Source: Cytophagales bacterium
GTDB taxonomy: Bacteria > Bacteroidota > Bacteroidia > Cytophagales > Cyclobacteriaceae
DNA length: 37,716 bases
Assembly (NCBI GenBank): GCA_024232835.1
Contig: JAAEPI010000426.1
Location: 1 to 37,716, forward strand
Direction of reading: 5' to 3'
Below, in pieces: positions 9,584 through 19,441 of this stretch (positions are counted from its first letter, which is position 1; each line of letters starts with the position of its first letter). Made by a program: the position numbers and the translations under genes. The notes beneath the pieces were generated by a model. It was not told the origin of the DNA and ran no database searches. It saw only the letters and a program-made list of their open reading frames with translations.

Positions 9584-10219
9584 ATGGGTCAAGCAGGAAA
9601 GTACATATTAGCTCTTTTAGTGGTATTTGGAGGGTTCTATGCAATAAAATTAGTTAACTCTGGGAAGATTATTCCACTGACCGAGCAGGCAACAGACCCT
9701 GATCTTCATTTTGGTAATTCGAGGACCTATTTTAAGGAGAAAGATTTTGGGAGAGGAATGGAACATTTGATCAAAGCAATCAAAGACATTCACAATATTG
9801 AGCGAGATCTGGATCCGGCAAGCAATGCACTTCTTGAAGAATCGATAAAAGATTTAGAAATAGTACAAAGGGAATTACAACATGATTCTCTAGTAGTTGA
9901 AGATATTAATATTTCCTATTCCGAAGCACTTAATGCACTTACAGAGGCAGAGGTAAAAGTGACTAAAGCGTTATTGAAATCAAATCACAAGCATGATGCT
10001 ATGATTGCTCTTAAGTATGGAATGACACATCTAAAAAATACACTAAAATACACAGAAGGAGATGAGAAGGCAAAGGAGAAAGCCATTTACAGCGAACTGG
10101 ATGAGGTCTTGAATAACACATCTTTGACAGATGAGGAAATAATGGAAAGGCTTAACCATATAATCGATGAATTGGATTCTTTGCATGCAGATAATCTACA
10201 TTCTGAAAATAATGAATAA
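9584..10219 (+). CDS. Hypothetical membrane-anchored helical protein
   Basis: N-terminal TM segment YILALLVVFGGFYAIKLV followed by a long helical region; 6 nt upstream of ddl. Confidence 0.7.
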   Translation: MGQAGKYILALLVVFGGFYAIKLVNSGKIIPLTEQATDPDLHFGNSRTYFKEKDFGRGMEHLIKAIKDIHNIERDLDPASNALLEESIKDLEIVQRELQHDSLVVEDINISYSEALNALTEAEVKVTKALLKSNHKHDAMIALKYGMTHLKNTLKYTEGDEKAKEKAIYSELDEVLNNTSLTDEEIMERLNHIIDELDSLHADNLHSENNE

Positions 10220-10225
10220 TATCGT

Positions 10226-11269
10226 ATGACCACTGTCCTGATTCTTTGTGGTGGCCAATCTCCCGAACATGAAATATCCCTGCGCTCAGCTCGTAACATT
10301 GTTGAGACGCTAGACAAAGATCTTTTCAAACTGATCATTGTTGGAATTGACCATGAAGGGAATTGGCATTTACTTGACAATGTGCCAGAGGGTACCAATA
10401 TCGAAGCAAATAACAAAGTCCTTATTGATCCGGGGACTAACAGTTTGATACATGGATCAAACACCATTTCAATTGATGTCGTGTTCCCTGTACTCCATGG
10501 CCCTAATGGGGAAGATGGAGCTGTTCAAGGGCTGCTTACAATGTTGGATGTTCCATATGTAGGGGCTGATGTTCTAGGATCAGCTGCGGCAATGGATAAG
10601 GATATAGCTAAAATTCTCATGACAGCCGTTGGAATTAATGTGGCTAGAGGAATAACGTTAAGACCTACTTCTACCAAAACTTTTGAAGAACTCAAGAGTG
10701 AAATGGGGAGTCCCTTATTTGTCAAACCAGCAAATATGGGGTCATCCGTTGGAGTTCATAAAGTGTCCACCGCAGGAGAGTTTCAAAGTGCACTTAATGA
10801 CGCCTTTCGATTTGATACTAAAGTACTCGTGGAAGAAGCGATTATAGGTAGGGAAATTGAATGTGCTGTAATAGGAATTAAGGATATTCGAGTGACTGCT
10901 CCCGGCGAAATCAAAAGCTCAGAAGAGTATTCTTTCGAAGAGAAGTACAGCGATTCATCAGAAACACAATTAGATATTCCTGCTGAAGGCATAAATGAAA
11001 AATTGCGTATAGAAATTCAAGAAACTGCAGCAGTAGCTTTCAAAACTCTTCAGTGTTCTATTATGGCAAGAGTGGATATGTTCCTATCAGATGAGAAGAA
11101 AATCTATGTGAACGAAATCAACACAATTCCCGGATTCACGAGCATTAGTATGTATCCAAAACTTTGGGAATATGAAGGGCTCTCCTACACTGAGCTAATC
11201 ACCAAGCTGCTTGAGTTGGCAATTGAACGACATGAAGCTAGAGGAGGCCTCAGAAAAACCCGTCTTTAA
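10226..11269 (+). CDS. ddl: D-alanine--D-alanine ligase
   Basis: LCGGQSPEHEISLRSA, VLHGPNGEDGAVQG, FVKPANMGSSVGVHKV, VNEINTIPGFTSISMYPKLWE. Confidence 0.95.
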   Translation: MTTVLILCGGQSPEHEISLRSARNIVETLDKDLFKLIIVGIDHEGNWHLLDNVPEGTNIEANNKVLIDPGTNSLIHGSNTISIDVVFPVLHGPNGEDGAVQGLLTMLDVPYVGADVLGSAAAMDKDIAKILMTAVGINVARGITLRPTSTKTFEELKSEMGSPLFVKPANMGSSVGVHKVSTAGEFQSALNDAFRFDTKVLVEEAIIGREIECAVIGIKDIRVTAPGEIKSSEEYSFEEKYSDSSETQLDIPAEGINEKLRIEIQETAAVAFKTLQCSIMARVDMFLSDEKKIYVNEINTIPGFTSISMYPKLWEYEGLSYTELITKLLELAIERHEARGGLRKTRL

Positions 11270-11609
11270 TTGACCATTTCGATCCTTAATCAGACTCCCA
11301 ACTTCTCGTCTTCATTTACCCAACTAGCCATGATGCTAATGTCAGTTTCATTTGTGAAGGCTAATCACATTCTCTGTGCTATGTCTTTGACCAAATAGCC
11401 TATTTGATGATCCTATTTTGACAATACTCTTACCGCATTTGGATCAAATGGATTATTAGGTTCTAGCTCTAAATTGAAGTAGATTCTCCTCTTCAACTTC
11501 TGTCTTGATTATTTCTTGCCTACGTGTATTATCTGAATTCATCTTTGACACTTCCGCTACTTGGCTATCCATGACGTGAGCTTAGGTCATTTTGATAATT
11601 TTGGCCATT
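11266..11609 (-). pseudogene. HIRAN-domain-like protein, decayed
   Basis: Minus-strand conceptual translation RRQEIIKTEVEEENLLQ-(frameshift)-LELEPNNPFDPNAVRVLSK*DHQIGYLVKDIAQRM*LAFTNETDISIMASWVNEDEKLGV*LRIEMVN*; matches the HIRAN pattern (EPxNPxDPNAVRV...GYLxKDIA) with one frameshift and several stops. Confidence 0.7.
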
Positions 11610-11690
11610 GTTAATTCGAAACGTACAACGTTGCTATTCATTTACAACAGACTACTTCCACTATTGACTACATTCGCCAAAAAATAATCT

Positions 11691-12116
11691 ATGAACATCG
11701 TTTTTCATGCACATTCTGGCCTCAGATGGTTGATCCTTCTACTGATTGTATTTTTAATCCTTAAATCTTTGATTGGATGGTTCTCAGGTGGCATTTATTC
11801 GAAATTTGATAAGATTCTTGGATCAGCAACTGTTGGGCTTCTGGATTTACAATTGATTCTGGGGTTTCTACTCTACTTTTTGCATAGCGCCTTCACTAAA
11901 AATCTCACGTTCAATATGAGCAATACTTCAGAAAGATTCTGGTCTGTTGAGCATTTGATACTAATGATTCTTGCTATCAGTGCTGCGCATATTGGAAAAG
12001 TAAAGGCTAAGAAATCAGAAATTAATAGGACCAAATTTAAGTTTCAGGCAATCTTCTTTTTCATCTCACTTATTTTGATGATTATGGGAATTCCCTGGAA
12101 TCGGATTGGGGCTTAA
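11691..12116 (+). CDS. Small integral membrane protein (cytochrome-b-like family common in Bacteroidetes)
   Basis: 141 aa, four hydrophobic segments; MNIVFHAHSGLRWLILLL. Confidence 0.7.
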   Translation: MNIVFHAHSGLRWLILLLIVFLILKSLIGWFSGGIYSKFDKILGSATVGLLDLQLILGFLLYFLHSAFTKNLTFNMSNTSERFWSVEHLILMILAISAAHIGKVKAKKSEINRTKFKFQAIFFFISLILMIMGIPWNRIGA

Positions 12117-12246
12117 AAAACTCACACTCTCTGGTTCTCATCAGATGGGCTATGATTTCTAATCCAATTACCCCTTTTTAAGGTTTTGAACTACTCGAAT
12201 CAAGCAGTAATTTCAAATTGAATCTAAATCAGCGATAGACTAATTC

Positions 12247-12510
12247 GGGTTTGCTGAAAAGTCTCAGGCGTATTAGATACGAACGGGTGAAGCGAATATG
12301 TATAGGCATATTTTGAACTGAAGTTCGTGAAGTACAATGCCTATGGCTTGGTAGGGATGATGTGCCAGTGGCTAACATGAAAAATGCCGAAGGCGTATTT
12401 CAAAGTGCATGAAAAATCATCAAATACTCTTGAAATGCATGCACTTCAACACTTGAAACAGCTATCCTATTCTTTGATAATCAATTTGTTAAGTGTTTTT
12501 CAGCAGACCC
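12247..12510. mobile_element. IS remnant or MITE-like element with terminal inverted repeats
   Basis: Left end GGGTTTGCTGAAAA (12247) and right end GGGTCTGCTGAAAA (minus strand, ending at 12510), 13/14 identical. The right end abuts the truncated lipoprotein pseudogene. No transposase inside and no clear target-site duplication. Confidence 0.45.
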
Positions 12511-12853
12511 TAAATAGGACGAGCCATTTTCCATCCTCCTTAAATAGCAAAGTCGGATCTTTTTCTTCATTTCCCTCTTGGTCTTTCCACCAAACTCAGG
12601 CATACTCATTCGCAATGGAATCTCGAGAAACGACCATGGTGAATTTTTGACCTCATTCTGTCAAATTGGTCATTATATCAGCCACTGTAACCAATCCTGC
12701 TTGTGTGGAGCTGGTGGTTAATTTTTTAACCCCTTGCATATCATTTGCATTCATTTTGAACATCCATTTCTCAGCAACTTTTACTGGTATATCCATCGTT
12801 TGGCAGGCCACTAGCATGTAAGAAATGAACAATAATATTACTAGTTTTCTCAT
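12511..12853 (-). pseudogene. DUF4878-like lipoprotein, two in-frame TGA stops and 3' truncation
   Basis: MRKLVILLFISYMLVACQTMDIPVKVAEKWMFKMNANDMQGVKKLTT...MTNLTE*GQKFTMVVSRDSIANEYA*VWWKDQEGNEEKDPTLLFKEDGKWLVLF, one continuous frame; stops at 12653-12655 and 12596-12598. Confidence 0.72.
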
Positions 12854-12949
12854 GCCTGAAAATTTACAAGTTGAATTACAAGATTCCTAAACTTCACCCT
12901 GATAGGTTAAAGGTCAATAGGTAGCACTTGGGATGAAAAAGAATTTGGT

Positions 12950-13792
12950 TTAAAGATGAAACGTCCAAACCGGAATTTCTGCATGATTGACCACATCCTC
13001 AGCGATACTGCCCTTTAGAAAATGTCCTACGCCTTTCTTTTGGGTAGTGCCAAGAGCAATCATTTGAGCTCCAATATCTTCCGCATAAGCGACTATTCCA
13101 TCTTCTTCGTTTGAGTAATTGTAAATTTCAGTTGTGTGCTCTCCGAACTCATGTTCTTTAGCAAATTTATCCATCAACTTATTATCAAGTCGACTAGATG
13201 TGAAATTGGCTGGTGTATTTATGATAACAACGCGAAGGCGAGCTTCTAACAGTGAACATACACTCATCAATCTCCGAACAAAATCATCAGTTACATTTTC
13301 AAAATCAGAAGCAAAGACCACTTCTTTAATAATATCCAAGTTGGCGGCTTTATTCATGGTAATTACGGGGCAACTCGCATAGCGAACTACTTTTTCCGCA
13401 TTGGAGCCAACAAAGAATTCATCCAATCCTTCAGAACCACTCGTACCCATAATTATTAAATCGATATTTTCATTCTCGACCTCTTGCGTGATTTCATTGT
13501 CAGGGTTCCCCAGCTTTATTTTTTGCTTCACCTCTACCTGACCTACACTCGCATCATCAATGGTTTGGTTCATCTTCACTTCCACCTGTTCAATAAGTTT
13601 TTTCATGTACATGATCTCCATTGGATTGTAATCATTTACACCCATGGTTTTGAAAGCTGAAGCGGTTGGATGCTCTATGACATGGAATAAGGTGATTGAG
13701 CAAGCTGATGCTTTTTTTGCCATTTGAAGAGCAAAACTCAGAGCACTTTTGGATGATTTAGAAAAATCATACGGGACGAGTAATTTATTCAT
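12950..13792 (-). CDS. Universal stress protein, tandem UspA domains
   Basis: MNKLLVPYDFSKSSKSALSFA; DLIIMGTSGSEGLDEFFVGSNAEKVVRYASCPVI; second domain IALGTTQKKGVGHFLKGSIAEDVVNHAEIPV. Confidence 0.9.
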   Translation of the reverse strand: MNKLLVPYDFSKSSKSALSFALQMAKKASACSITLFHVIEHPTASAFKTMGVNDYNPMEIMYMKKLIEQVEVKMNQTIDDASVGQVEVKQKIKLGNPDNEITQEVENENIDLIIMGTSGSEGLDEFFVGSNAEKVVRYASCPVITMNKAANLDIIKEVVFASDFENVTDDFVRRLMSVCSLLEARLRVVIINTPANFTSSRLDNKLMDKFAKEHEFGEHTTEIYNYSNEEDGIVAYAEDIGAQMIALGTTQKKGVGHFLKGSIAEDVVNHAEIPVWTFHL

Positions 13793-13852
13793 AAGAGTTG
13801 CGATTAAAATTGAGTTGAAAGATACGGTTTCTATTTAAAAAAACTGCAATTA

Positions 13853-15727
13853 TCAGTTTGGCATTTTTATGAAAATTTTGCCAGAAAAATCAGTTGTGGT
13901 CATTTCCTTACTCGTCTCTATCGTTAGATTATCCAGGCGAATTTCGGCTTTCATACTATCATTCGAACCTAGTAATATCAGCTCTCGATTATCGACGATT
14001 ATGGGCGAACCATCTCCCGATTCCATACCTAATTGTTTCATTATATCAGCAAAATCGAAAGTTGCTGTATCAGTATCCAACACCAGTTCAAATCTTGACT
14101 CTGTGACTTTAGAAAATCTAAATAGCTGATTTTCGATATTGAACTCTTGTTTGTAGTCATAAAAATTGACATCCAATATGTAATCATATCCAGTAACCAT
14201 CATAATTCCTGAGTATGCATCCTGCGCTTGGTAGTTTTGACTGTAGCTATCGTCATTAAGACCATTGTATCTATATCTATACTCCAGACCCATGAGTTCC
14301 ATTCTGATCTTCGCCTGGCTCCAATAATAGCTGGAGCTATCGACAAGAACTTTCATTACGCTATCAGGATTTTGTACAAACCAATGATTTAGCTTGTCAA
14401 ACCCATGATGGTCATCTAAATAATCAAGGATGGAATACACTTCATTCTTCAGCGAATCGGTAAGTAAGAGTTCATTCTTATTACTATCCTGCAAGACGTA
14501 GTAATCATTATCGCCCAATTCTAAGACGGGTTCATTTATTATCTGGGCATCAGTTAACAGTCCATTCGCAGATAAAATAGTTTCCAATCTACCTACCTGA
14601 CTACTTTCACTCACGCCGAACATTCCCCAAGGACCAATTGAAGTTATAAGAATCATCCCAGCCAGAGACATTGGAATTACTTTGATGTTCTTTGCCCCAA
14701 CAATGAAATAAAGTGAAACAAATAACAACCATAGCCCCAGCTCTACAATAAGGTATCTATTGACTGTAAGTCCATAATCATCTATTCGAATGACGATTGC
14801 AATAAAAAGCACTGCAGTGAGAGGTAGCAGGGTGTAGTAAAAGAATTTGGAAAACTTAGATATCCAATGTTCTTTCTCTTTTTCCCCGAAAGGGTAGATC
14901 AACAAAAAGGTCAAAATACCCAGCACAGCTACGCAAACTATCAGGTAAGACACAATGCCTTTTGGCCAGTCCCAAAGCCCAACGATCTTCGCTACGTAGG
15001 CATACAAAATAATCAGATATAGGATAAGTAATGGGAGCAATACATATTGTGCAAATGTCTTTAGTCCCTTTGGATAATCAGTCTTCTCCTCAAGGGAATC
15101 CAATTCCCTATCAACACCTGAAATGAAGAACCACGTGTTGAATAGTCCAAATACTATAATAAATAATTGGAAAAATCTCTCGCCATCAATGTCAGCATCA
15201 AACAGCAAATTGAGAGAAACAAGTGCAAGTACAAGCCCAATATAGACGAATCCGGAATACAAAATAGAAAGGCAAAATCGCAGGAACAACATCTTATTAT
15301 ATTGCCAAAACCCATTGATTTCTCCTTTAGAAATAAAAGGCGCGAATGATACCAGCAGATGTGCCACAACATTGTAGATGGTGTATCTTATGTATGGCTG
15401 ACTAATATTGTTGGTTTCTTCAGAGCCCGGTAGGGTGAAATATATCAACAGTAGGAGAATCAAACCAATAAGGCTCAGCAACCAGGATGGGGGGTTAAAT
15501 TTTTGCTTCTTGTCCTTATAAATATTGATGCTAAAGAAGAGCACTAAACCCAGCGCACTTACCAAAAGCAGGTTTACGAAGGGTAGCTGGTTGTCGATAT
15601 CATGGTCAAATTCTACTAGATAAACGGCTACTGACACCCCAATGAGAGCGGATAACAGGGTAAGAGGGAATCTTACGGCTGAACTAACAGCCTCGTCTTT
15701 CAGGTACTTTAATGATGGGATTTTCAT
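13853..15727 (-). CDS. DUF4153 multi-pass membrane protein
   Basis: 624 aa with at least 10 hydrophobic segments; GVDRELDSLEEKTDYPKGLKTFAQYVLLPLLILYLIILYAYVAKI resembles DUF4153. Confidence 0.75.
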   Translation of the reverse strand: MKIPSLKYLKDEAVSSAVRFPLTLLSALIGVSVAVYLVEFDHDIDNQLPFVNLLLVSALGLVLFFSINIYKDKKQKFNPPSWLLSLIGLILLLLIYFTLPGSEETNNISQPYIRYTIYNVVAHLLVSFAPFISKGEINGFWQYNKMLFLRFCLSILYSGFVYIGLVLALVSLNLLFDADIDGERFFQLFIIVFGLFNTWFFISGVDRELDSLEEKTDYPKGLKTFAQYVLLPLLILYLIILYAYVAKIVGLWDWPKGIVSYLIVCVAVLGILTFLLIYPFGEKEKEHWISKFSKFFYYTLLPLTAVLFIAIVIRIDDYGLTVNRYLIVELGLWLLFVSLYFIVGAKNIKVIPMSLAGMILITSIGPWGMFGVSESSQVGRLETILSANGLLTDAQIINEPVLELGDNDYYVLQDSNKNELLLTDSLKNEVYSILDYLDDHHGFDKLNHWFVQNPDSVMKVLVDSSSYYWSQAKIRMELMGLEYRYRYNGLNDDSYSQNYQAQDAYSGIMMVTGYDYILDVNFYDYKQEFNIENQLFRFSKVTESRFELVLDTDTATFDFADIMKQLGMESGDGSPIIVDNRELILLGSNDSMKAEIRLDNLTIETSKEMTTTDFSGKIFIKMPN

Positions 15728-15822
15728 TGTCGCTATGTATTAAGCACAAGATAAATTCTTTATATCAGTATTTTAAAATAACCAGAGTAGTAGGTCCGTC
15801 TCTGATAATTTGCAGAATTGCA

Positions 15823-16716
15823 TCAAATCAAATTCCCAACCACAAATAATACGACAACTAGCAAGGTCGTCAATGCCATTTGTTTTAGATATGGATCGAG
15901 TTTCATTGACTCCTGTTCTCGTTTTACCCCCAACCAATTCTTTACAAACAGTGGTGTTGCTAACAAAAACAACCATTGACTAAGCTTAAAATCAGAGAGC
16001 CATCCAAACAGCACGAGCAGGATCATAGAAGACAAAAGAATAGCCGCATGATAGATGACCGCATTCTTACGTCCAATCCTCACCGGAATGGAGAATTTGC
16101 CAGAGGCTTTGTCGGAATTAATGTCACGAATATTGTTCACATTAAGTACAGCAACCGCCAGCAAACCAAGTGCACTAGCTGGTAACATCACCATTAAATC
16201 CAAGAATTGAGTATGAAGGAAATAGCTTCCTCCAACTCCAACCCAGCCAAAGAATACCAAGACAAAGATGTCTCCAAATCCAGCATAGCCATACGGATTT
16301 TTTCCCATGGTATATTTAAGCGCAGCTGCAATGGATACAACTCCAATTAGTATAAAAGATAAACTGACAACCCAATCAATAAACGTATAGAAAATTAACC
16401 AAAGCCCCAGAGCAAATGCCACTACCGTAACCAGAATAATAGCCTTCTTCATTTGAGAAGATGTGACCAATCCTGACTGAATAGTTCTGCTGGGGCCTTC
16501 CCTATTTTCACCATCTATCCCAGAAGAAGAATCTCCATAATCGTTGGCGAAATTCGATGCAATCTGCAAAGCAAAGGCGGTTAAGAGCGAAAGAAAATAA
16601 ATGCCCCAATCCCATTCACTATTCAGTGCTGCCAACGAACCACCCATGGTGATTGAAGCCCAGGCTAAGGGCAGGGTTCTTAGGCGCATCGCTTTAATCC
16701 ATGCACCCACCATCAC
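15823..16716 (-). CDS. menA: 1,4-dihydroxy-2-naphthoate polyprenyltransferase
   Basis: UbiA-family motifs NFANDYGDSSSGID and NVNNIRDINSDKASGK; multi-TM. Confidence 0.9.
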   Translation of the reverse strand: MMVGAWIKAMRLRTLPLAWASITMGGSLAALNSEWDWGIYFLSLLTAFALQIASNFANDYGDSSSGIDGENREGPSRTIQSGLVTSSQMKKAIILVTVVAFALGLWLIFYTFIDWVVSLSFILIGVVSIAAALKYTMGKNPYGYAGFGDIFVLVFFGWVGVGGSYFLHTQFLDLMVMLPASALGLLAVAVLNVNNIRDINSDKASGKFSIPVRIGRKNAVIYHAAILLSSMILLVLFGWLSDFKLSQWLFLLATPLFVKNWLGVKREQESMKLDPYLKQMALTTLLVVVLFVVGNLI

Positions 16717-18494
16717 ATCCTTTCTGGTACTTGAATACTGAGCATTGCCATGCCACTTTTGAGTACTCTGGCTGTCACCTCAGACAAGGCTATTCTCATT
16801 TTCACCAGCGCTTTAACGTCTTCACTAAATATAGGTACCTCTTGGTAAAACCCATTGTAATCTTTAGCTACATCGAAAATGTACTGTGCCAACAATGCGG
16901 GGGAATAATCTTCTCCAGCATCTTTGATAATTTCAGGGAATTTACTCAGTTGATAAATTAAGTCTGCTTCCCTTTTATGAAATACGATATCATCTTCCAC
17001 TTCTGTCGATATATGCAGTGTTTTCGCTCGTCTTATTATTGCCGAAATACGGGCGTATGTGTATTGAATAAAGGGGCCGGTATCTCCGTGAAAATCGATC
17101 GATTTGATTGGATCAAAAAGTATGCGTTTTTTAGGATCCACTCTGAGAAGGAAATACTTGAGTGCGCCGAGTCCGAGCATCTTGTACAACTCGTTAGCCT
17201 CTTTCGGCTCCAAACCTTCATTTTTCCCAAGATCCGTGGTGTGTCGTTCGGCAGTTTCAAACATTTCCTGCATTAGATCATCAGCATCCACAACAGTTCC
17301 CTCTCTGGACTTCATTTTACCTGTTGGTAAGTCCACCATGCCGTACGATAAATGATGAAGTCCTTCTGCATACGGACGACCCAATTTTTTCATAATTAAA
17401 AAAAGCACCTGAAAGTGATAATCTTGCTCATTACCAACAACATATACTGACTTATCGAAGGGAAAATTTTTGTGTTTCAACTCACATGTGCCCATATCCT
17501 GAGTCATGTACACGGAAGTACCATCTGCCCTGAGAATCAATTTTTCGTCTAAACCATATTCAGTGAGATCAACCCAAACTGAACCGTTTCCCTTTTTAAA
17601 AAAGATACCTTTTTCCAATCCCTCATCTACCAGATTCTTCCCCAACAAGTAGGTCTCTGACTCGTAATAAAACTTATCGAATGTGACGCCAATCGTACTA
17701 TATGTAATATCAAATCCGGCATAAACCCATTCGTTCATCATCTCCCAAAGTGCCACTGTAGCCTCATCTCCCATCTCCCATTTTTTTAGCATTTCCTGGG
17801 CTTCCAAGATCAGTGGAGCTTGCTTCTTCGCCTCGTCGGTATTCATCCCCCCCGATTCTAATTCAGCAATCTCCTTTTTATACTCCTTATCAAATTTCAC
17901 ATAGTAATTTCCGATCAGCTTATCTCCTTTGATCCCTGTGCTATCGGGGGATTCTCCGTTACCATATTTCTGATAAGTGAGCATGGATTTGCAAATGTGA
18001 ATGCCTCGATCATTTACCAGGTTTGTTTTATTTACTTCGTATCCTGCCGTGGTTAAAATTCTAGACATGGAATCACCTAGAAAAATGGTTCTCAAATGAC
18101 CGAGATGCAATGGCTTGTTGGTGTTAGGTGAGGAAAACTCAACCATAACATTTTTACCATTAGATGCTGACTGTCCATAATTGTCAACGGCATAAATCTC
18201 TTTTAGCATTTGCAACCAAGCATCGTCCTCAATTTCCAAATTGAGAAAGCCTTTTACCACATTGTATCCTTTGATTATTGGAGAATGTTGAGTTACAAAT
18301 TCTCCGATTGTCCTACCTGATTCTTCTGGGTTCTTTTGGGTATATTTTAGATAAGGGAAAATAACGAACGTATACTTCCCTTCAAATTCCCTTCGAGTGG
18401 GTTGTAAGCTCAGATCTTCGGCTCCAATTGGGTGGCTGAATACTTCGCTAAATGCCTTCGAGATTTCGCCTGTAATTATCGATTCGATATCCAC
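16713..18494 (-). CDS. argS: Arginyl-tRNA synthetase
   Basis: HLGHLRTIFLGDSMSRIL (HIGH), MKSREGTVVDADDLMQEM, GPFIQYTYARISAI; overlaps menA by 4 nt. Confidence 0.96.
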   Translation of the reverse strand: MDIESIITGEISKAFSEVFSHPIGAEDLSLQPTRREFEGKYTFVIFPYLKYTQKNPEESGRTIGEFVTQHSPIIKGYNVVKGFLNLEIEDDAWLQMLKEIYAVDNYGQSASNGKNVMVEFSSPNTNKPLHLGHLRTIFLGDSMSRILTTAGYEVNKTNLVNDRGIHICKSMLTYQKYGNGESPDSTGIKGDKLIGNYYVKFDKEYKKEIAELESGGMNTDEAKKQAPLILEAQEMLKKWEMGDEATVALWEMMNEWVYAGFDITYSTIGVTFDKFYYESETYLLGKNLVDEGLEKGIFFKKGNGSVWVDLTEYGLDEKLILRADGTSVYMTQDMGTCELKHKNFPFDKSVYVVGNEQDYHFQVLFLIMKKLGRPYAEGLHHLSYGMVDLPTGKMKSREGTVVDADDLMQEMFETAERHTTDLGKNEGLEPKEANELYKMLGLGALKYFLLRVDPKKRILFDPIKSIDFHGDTGPFIQYTYARISAIIRRAKTLHISTEVEDDIVFHKREADLIYQLSKFPEIIKDAGEDYSPALLAQYIFDVAKDYNGFYQEVPIFSEDVKALVKMRIALSEVTARVLKSGMAMLSIQVPERM

Positions 18495-18502
18495 CTTTTT
18501 CT

Positions 18503-19441
18503 CTAATTTTTCTTTGGTAAAAAAACTTCAGACATCATACATCGGGCACTACCTCCGCCTAACATTTCGATTACTTTGAGGTCAGCATAAATCAATTTCC
18601 CGTGAGCTGAGAGTGATCTGATCTGTACTCTGTCTAATGAATGATAGGCCGCTGATGACATGACTATCAATCGGTTCCCATCTTTGCTCTCTACCTGAAT
18701 CATGTTGCCAGCAAACTGCTCTACTTGCTCTTCCGTTATTTCTATTATCTCCTTTCCTGTATCAGCCAGAGAGTCTTCGAGCCTTTCTTTTTCCAAATCA
18801 TCATCGATGCAATCCATGCAAACCACAGCGAATTTCTCACCTAGAGCCATCATGACATTTGTATGATAAATGGGTAATCTGGCCTCACTCACTGTTTGAT
18901 TCGCATGGAAAGTGACGGCTTTATAACCAATTTCATCGCACCACGCATTTAGTGGGTCCTCCATTGTCCTGTCAGAAAGAGCCGCATAGGCAATGTTATT
19001 TTGCCTGTCCAGTAGCAAGCTTCCTGTGCCTTCCAAATAAGCCTTTTTGTCTTCCCACTGAGCATAGCTCTTTACTTTCATTACCTTGAAATTCTTTTTC
19101 AATTTGGCCAGAATATTATCTCTTCTTTCTGCTCGTCTGTTCGGGGCGAACATTGGGTACAACCTTATCATCCCATCTTCATGAAAGGATACCCAGTTAT
19201 TCGGGAAAATGGAATCAGGTGTGGCAGGGTCTGGCGTATCATCAAATATGCTTACTTCAACGCCCTCCTCCTTCAGTTTTGATACCAACCCTTCAAATTC
19301 CATTAGCGCCTTCTCCTGTATCGTCTCCTCGGTACCACCATCCCACGCTTTTTGATAAAAATTATTCACCGCCGTTTGCTCATTCATGTGGAATGCCACC
19401 GGACGAATCATTAATATACTATTTGTTATCTGTTTACTCAT
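18503..19441 (-). CDS. ctlX: CtlX-type arginine deiminase/amidinotransferase-fold hydrolase
   Basis: SILMIRPVAFHMNEQTAVNNFYQ, PDSIFPNNWVSFHEDG, and C-terminal catalytic-Cys region GGGSARCMMSEVFLP. Confidence 0.85.
   Translation of the reverse strand: MSKQITNSILMIRPVAFHMNEQTAVNNFYQKAWDGGTEETIQEKALMEFEGLVSKLKEEGVEVSIFDDTPDPATPDSIFPNNWVSFHEDGMIRLYPMFAPNRRAERRDNILAKLKKNFKVMKVKSYAQWEDKKAYLEGTGSLLLDRQNNIAYAALSDRTMEDPLNAWCDEIGYKAVTFHANQTVSEARLPIYHTNVMMALGEKFAVVCMDCIDDDLEKERLEDSLADTGKEIIEITEEQVEQFAGNMIQVESKDGNRLIVMSSAAYHSLDRVQIRSLSAHGKLIYADLKVIEMLGGGSARCMMSEVFLPKKN

Noticed and set aside
12384-12650. Plus-strand 88-aa ORF
   Set aside because: It runs across the IS/MITE-like element into the antisense of the lipoprotein pseudogene; the minus-strand reading explains the region better.
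12596-12655. UGA recoding (selenocysteine or code 4) of the two in-frame TGAs
   Set aside because: TGA is used as a normal stop elsewhere in the window (e.g. the MazF gene and 33657), the gene is truncated by an element, and nearby pseudogenes contain other stop codons; decay is simpler.
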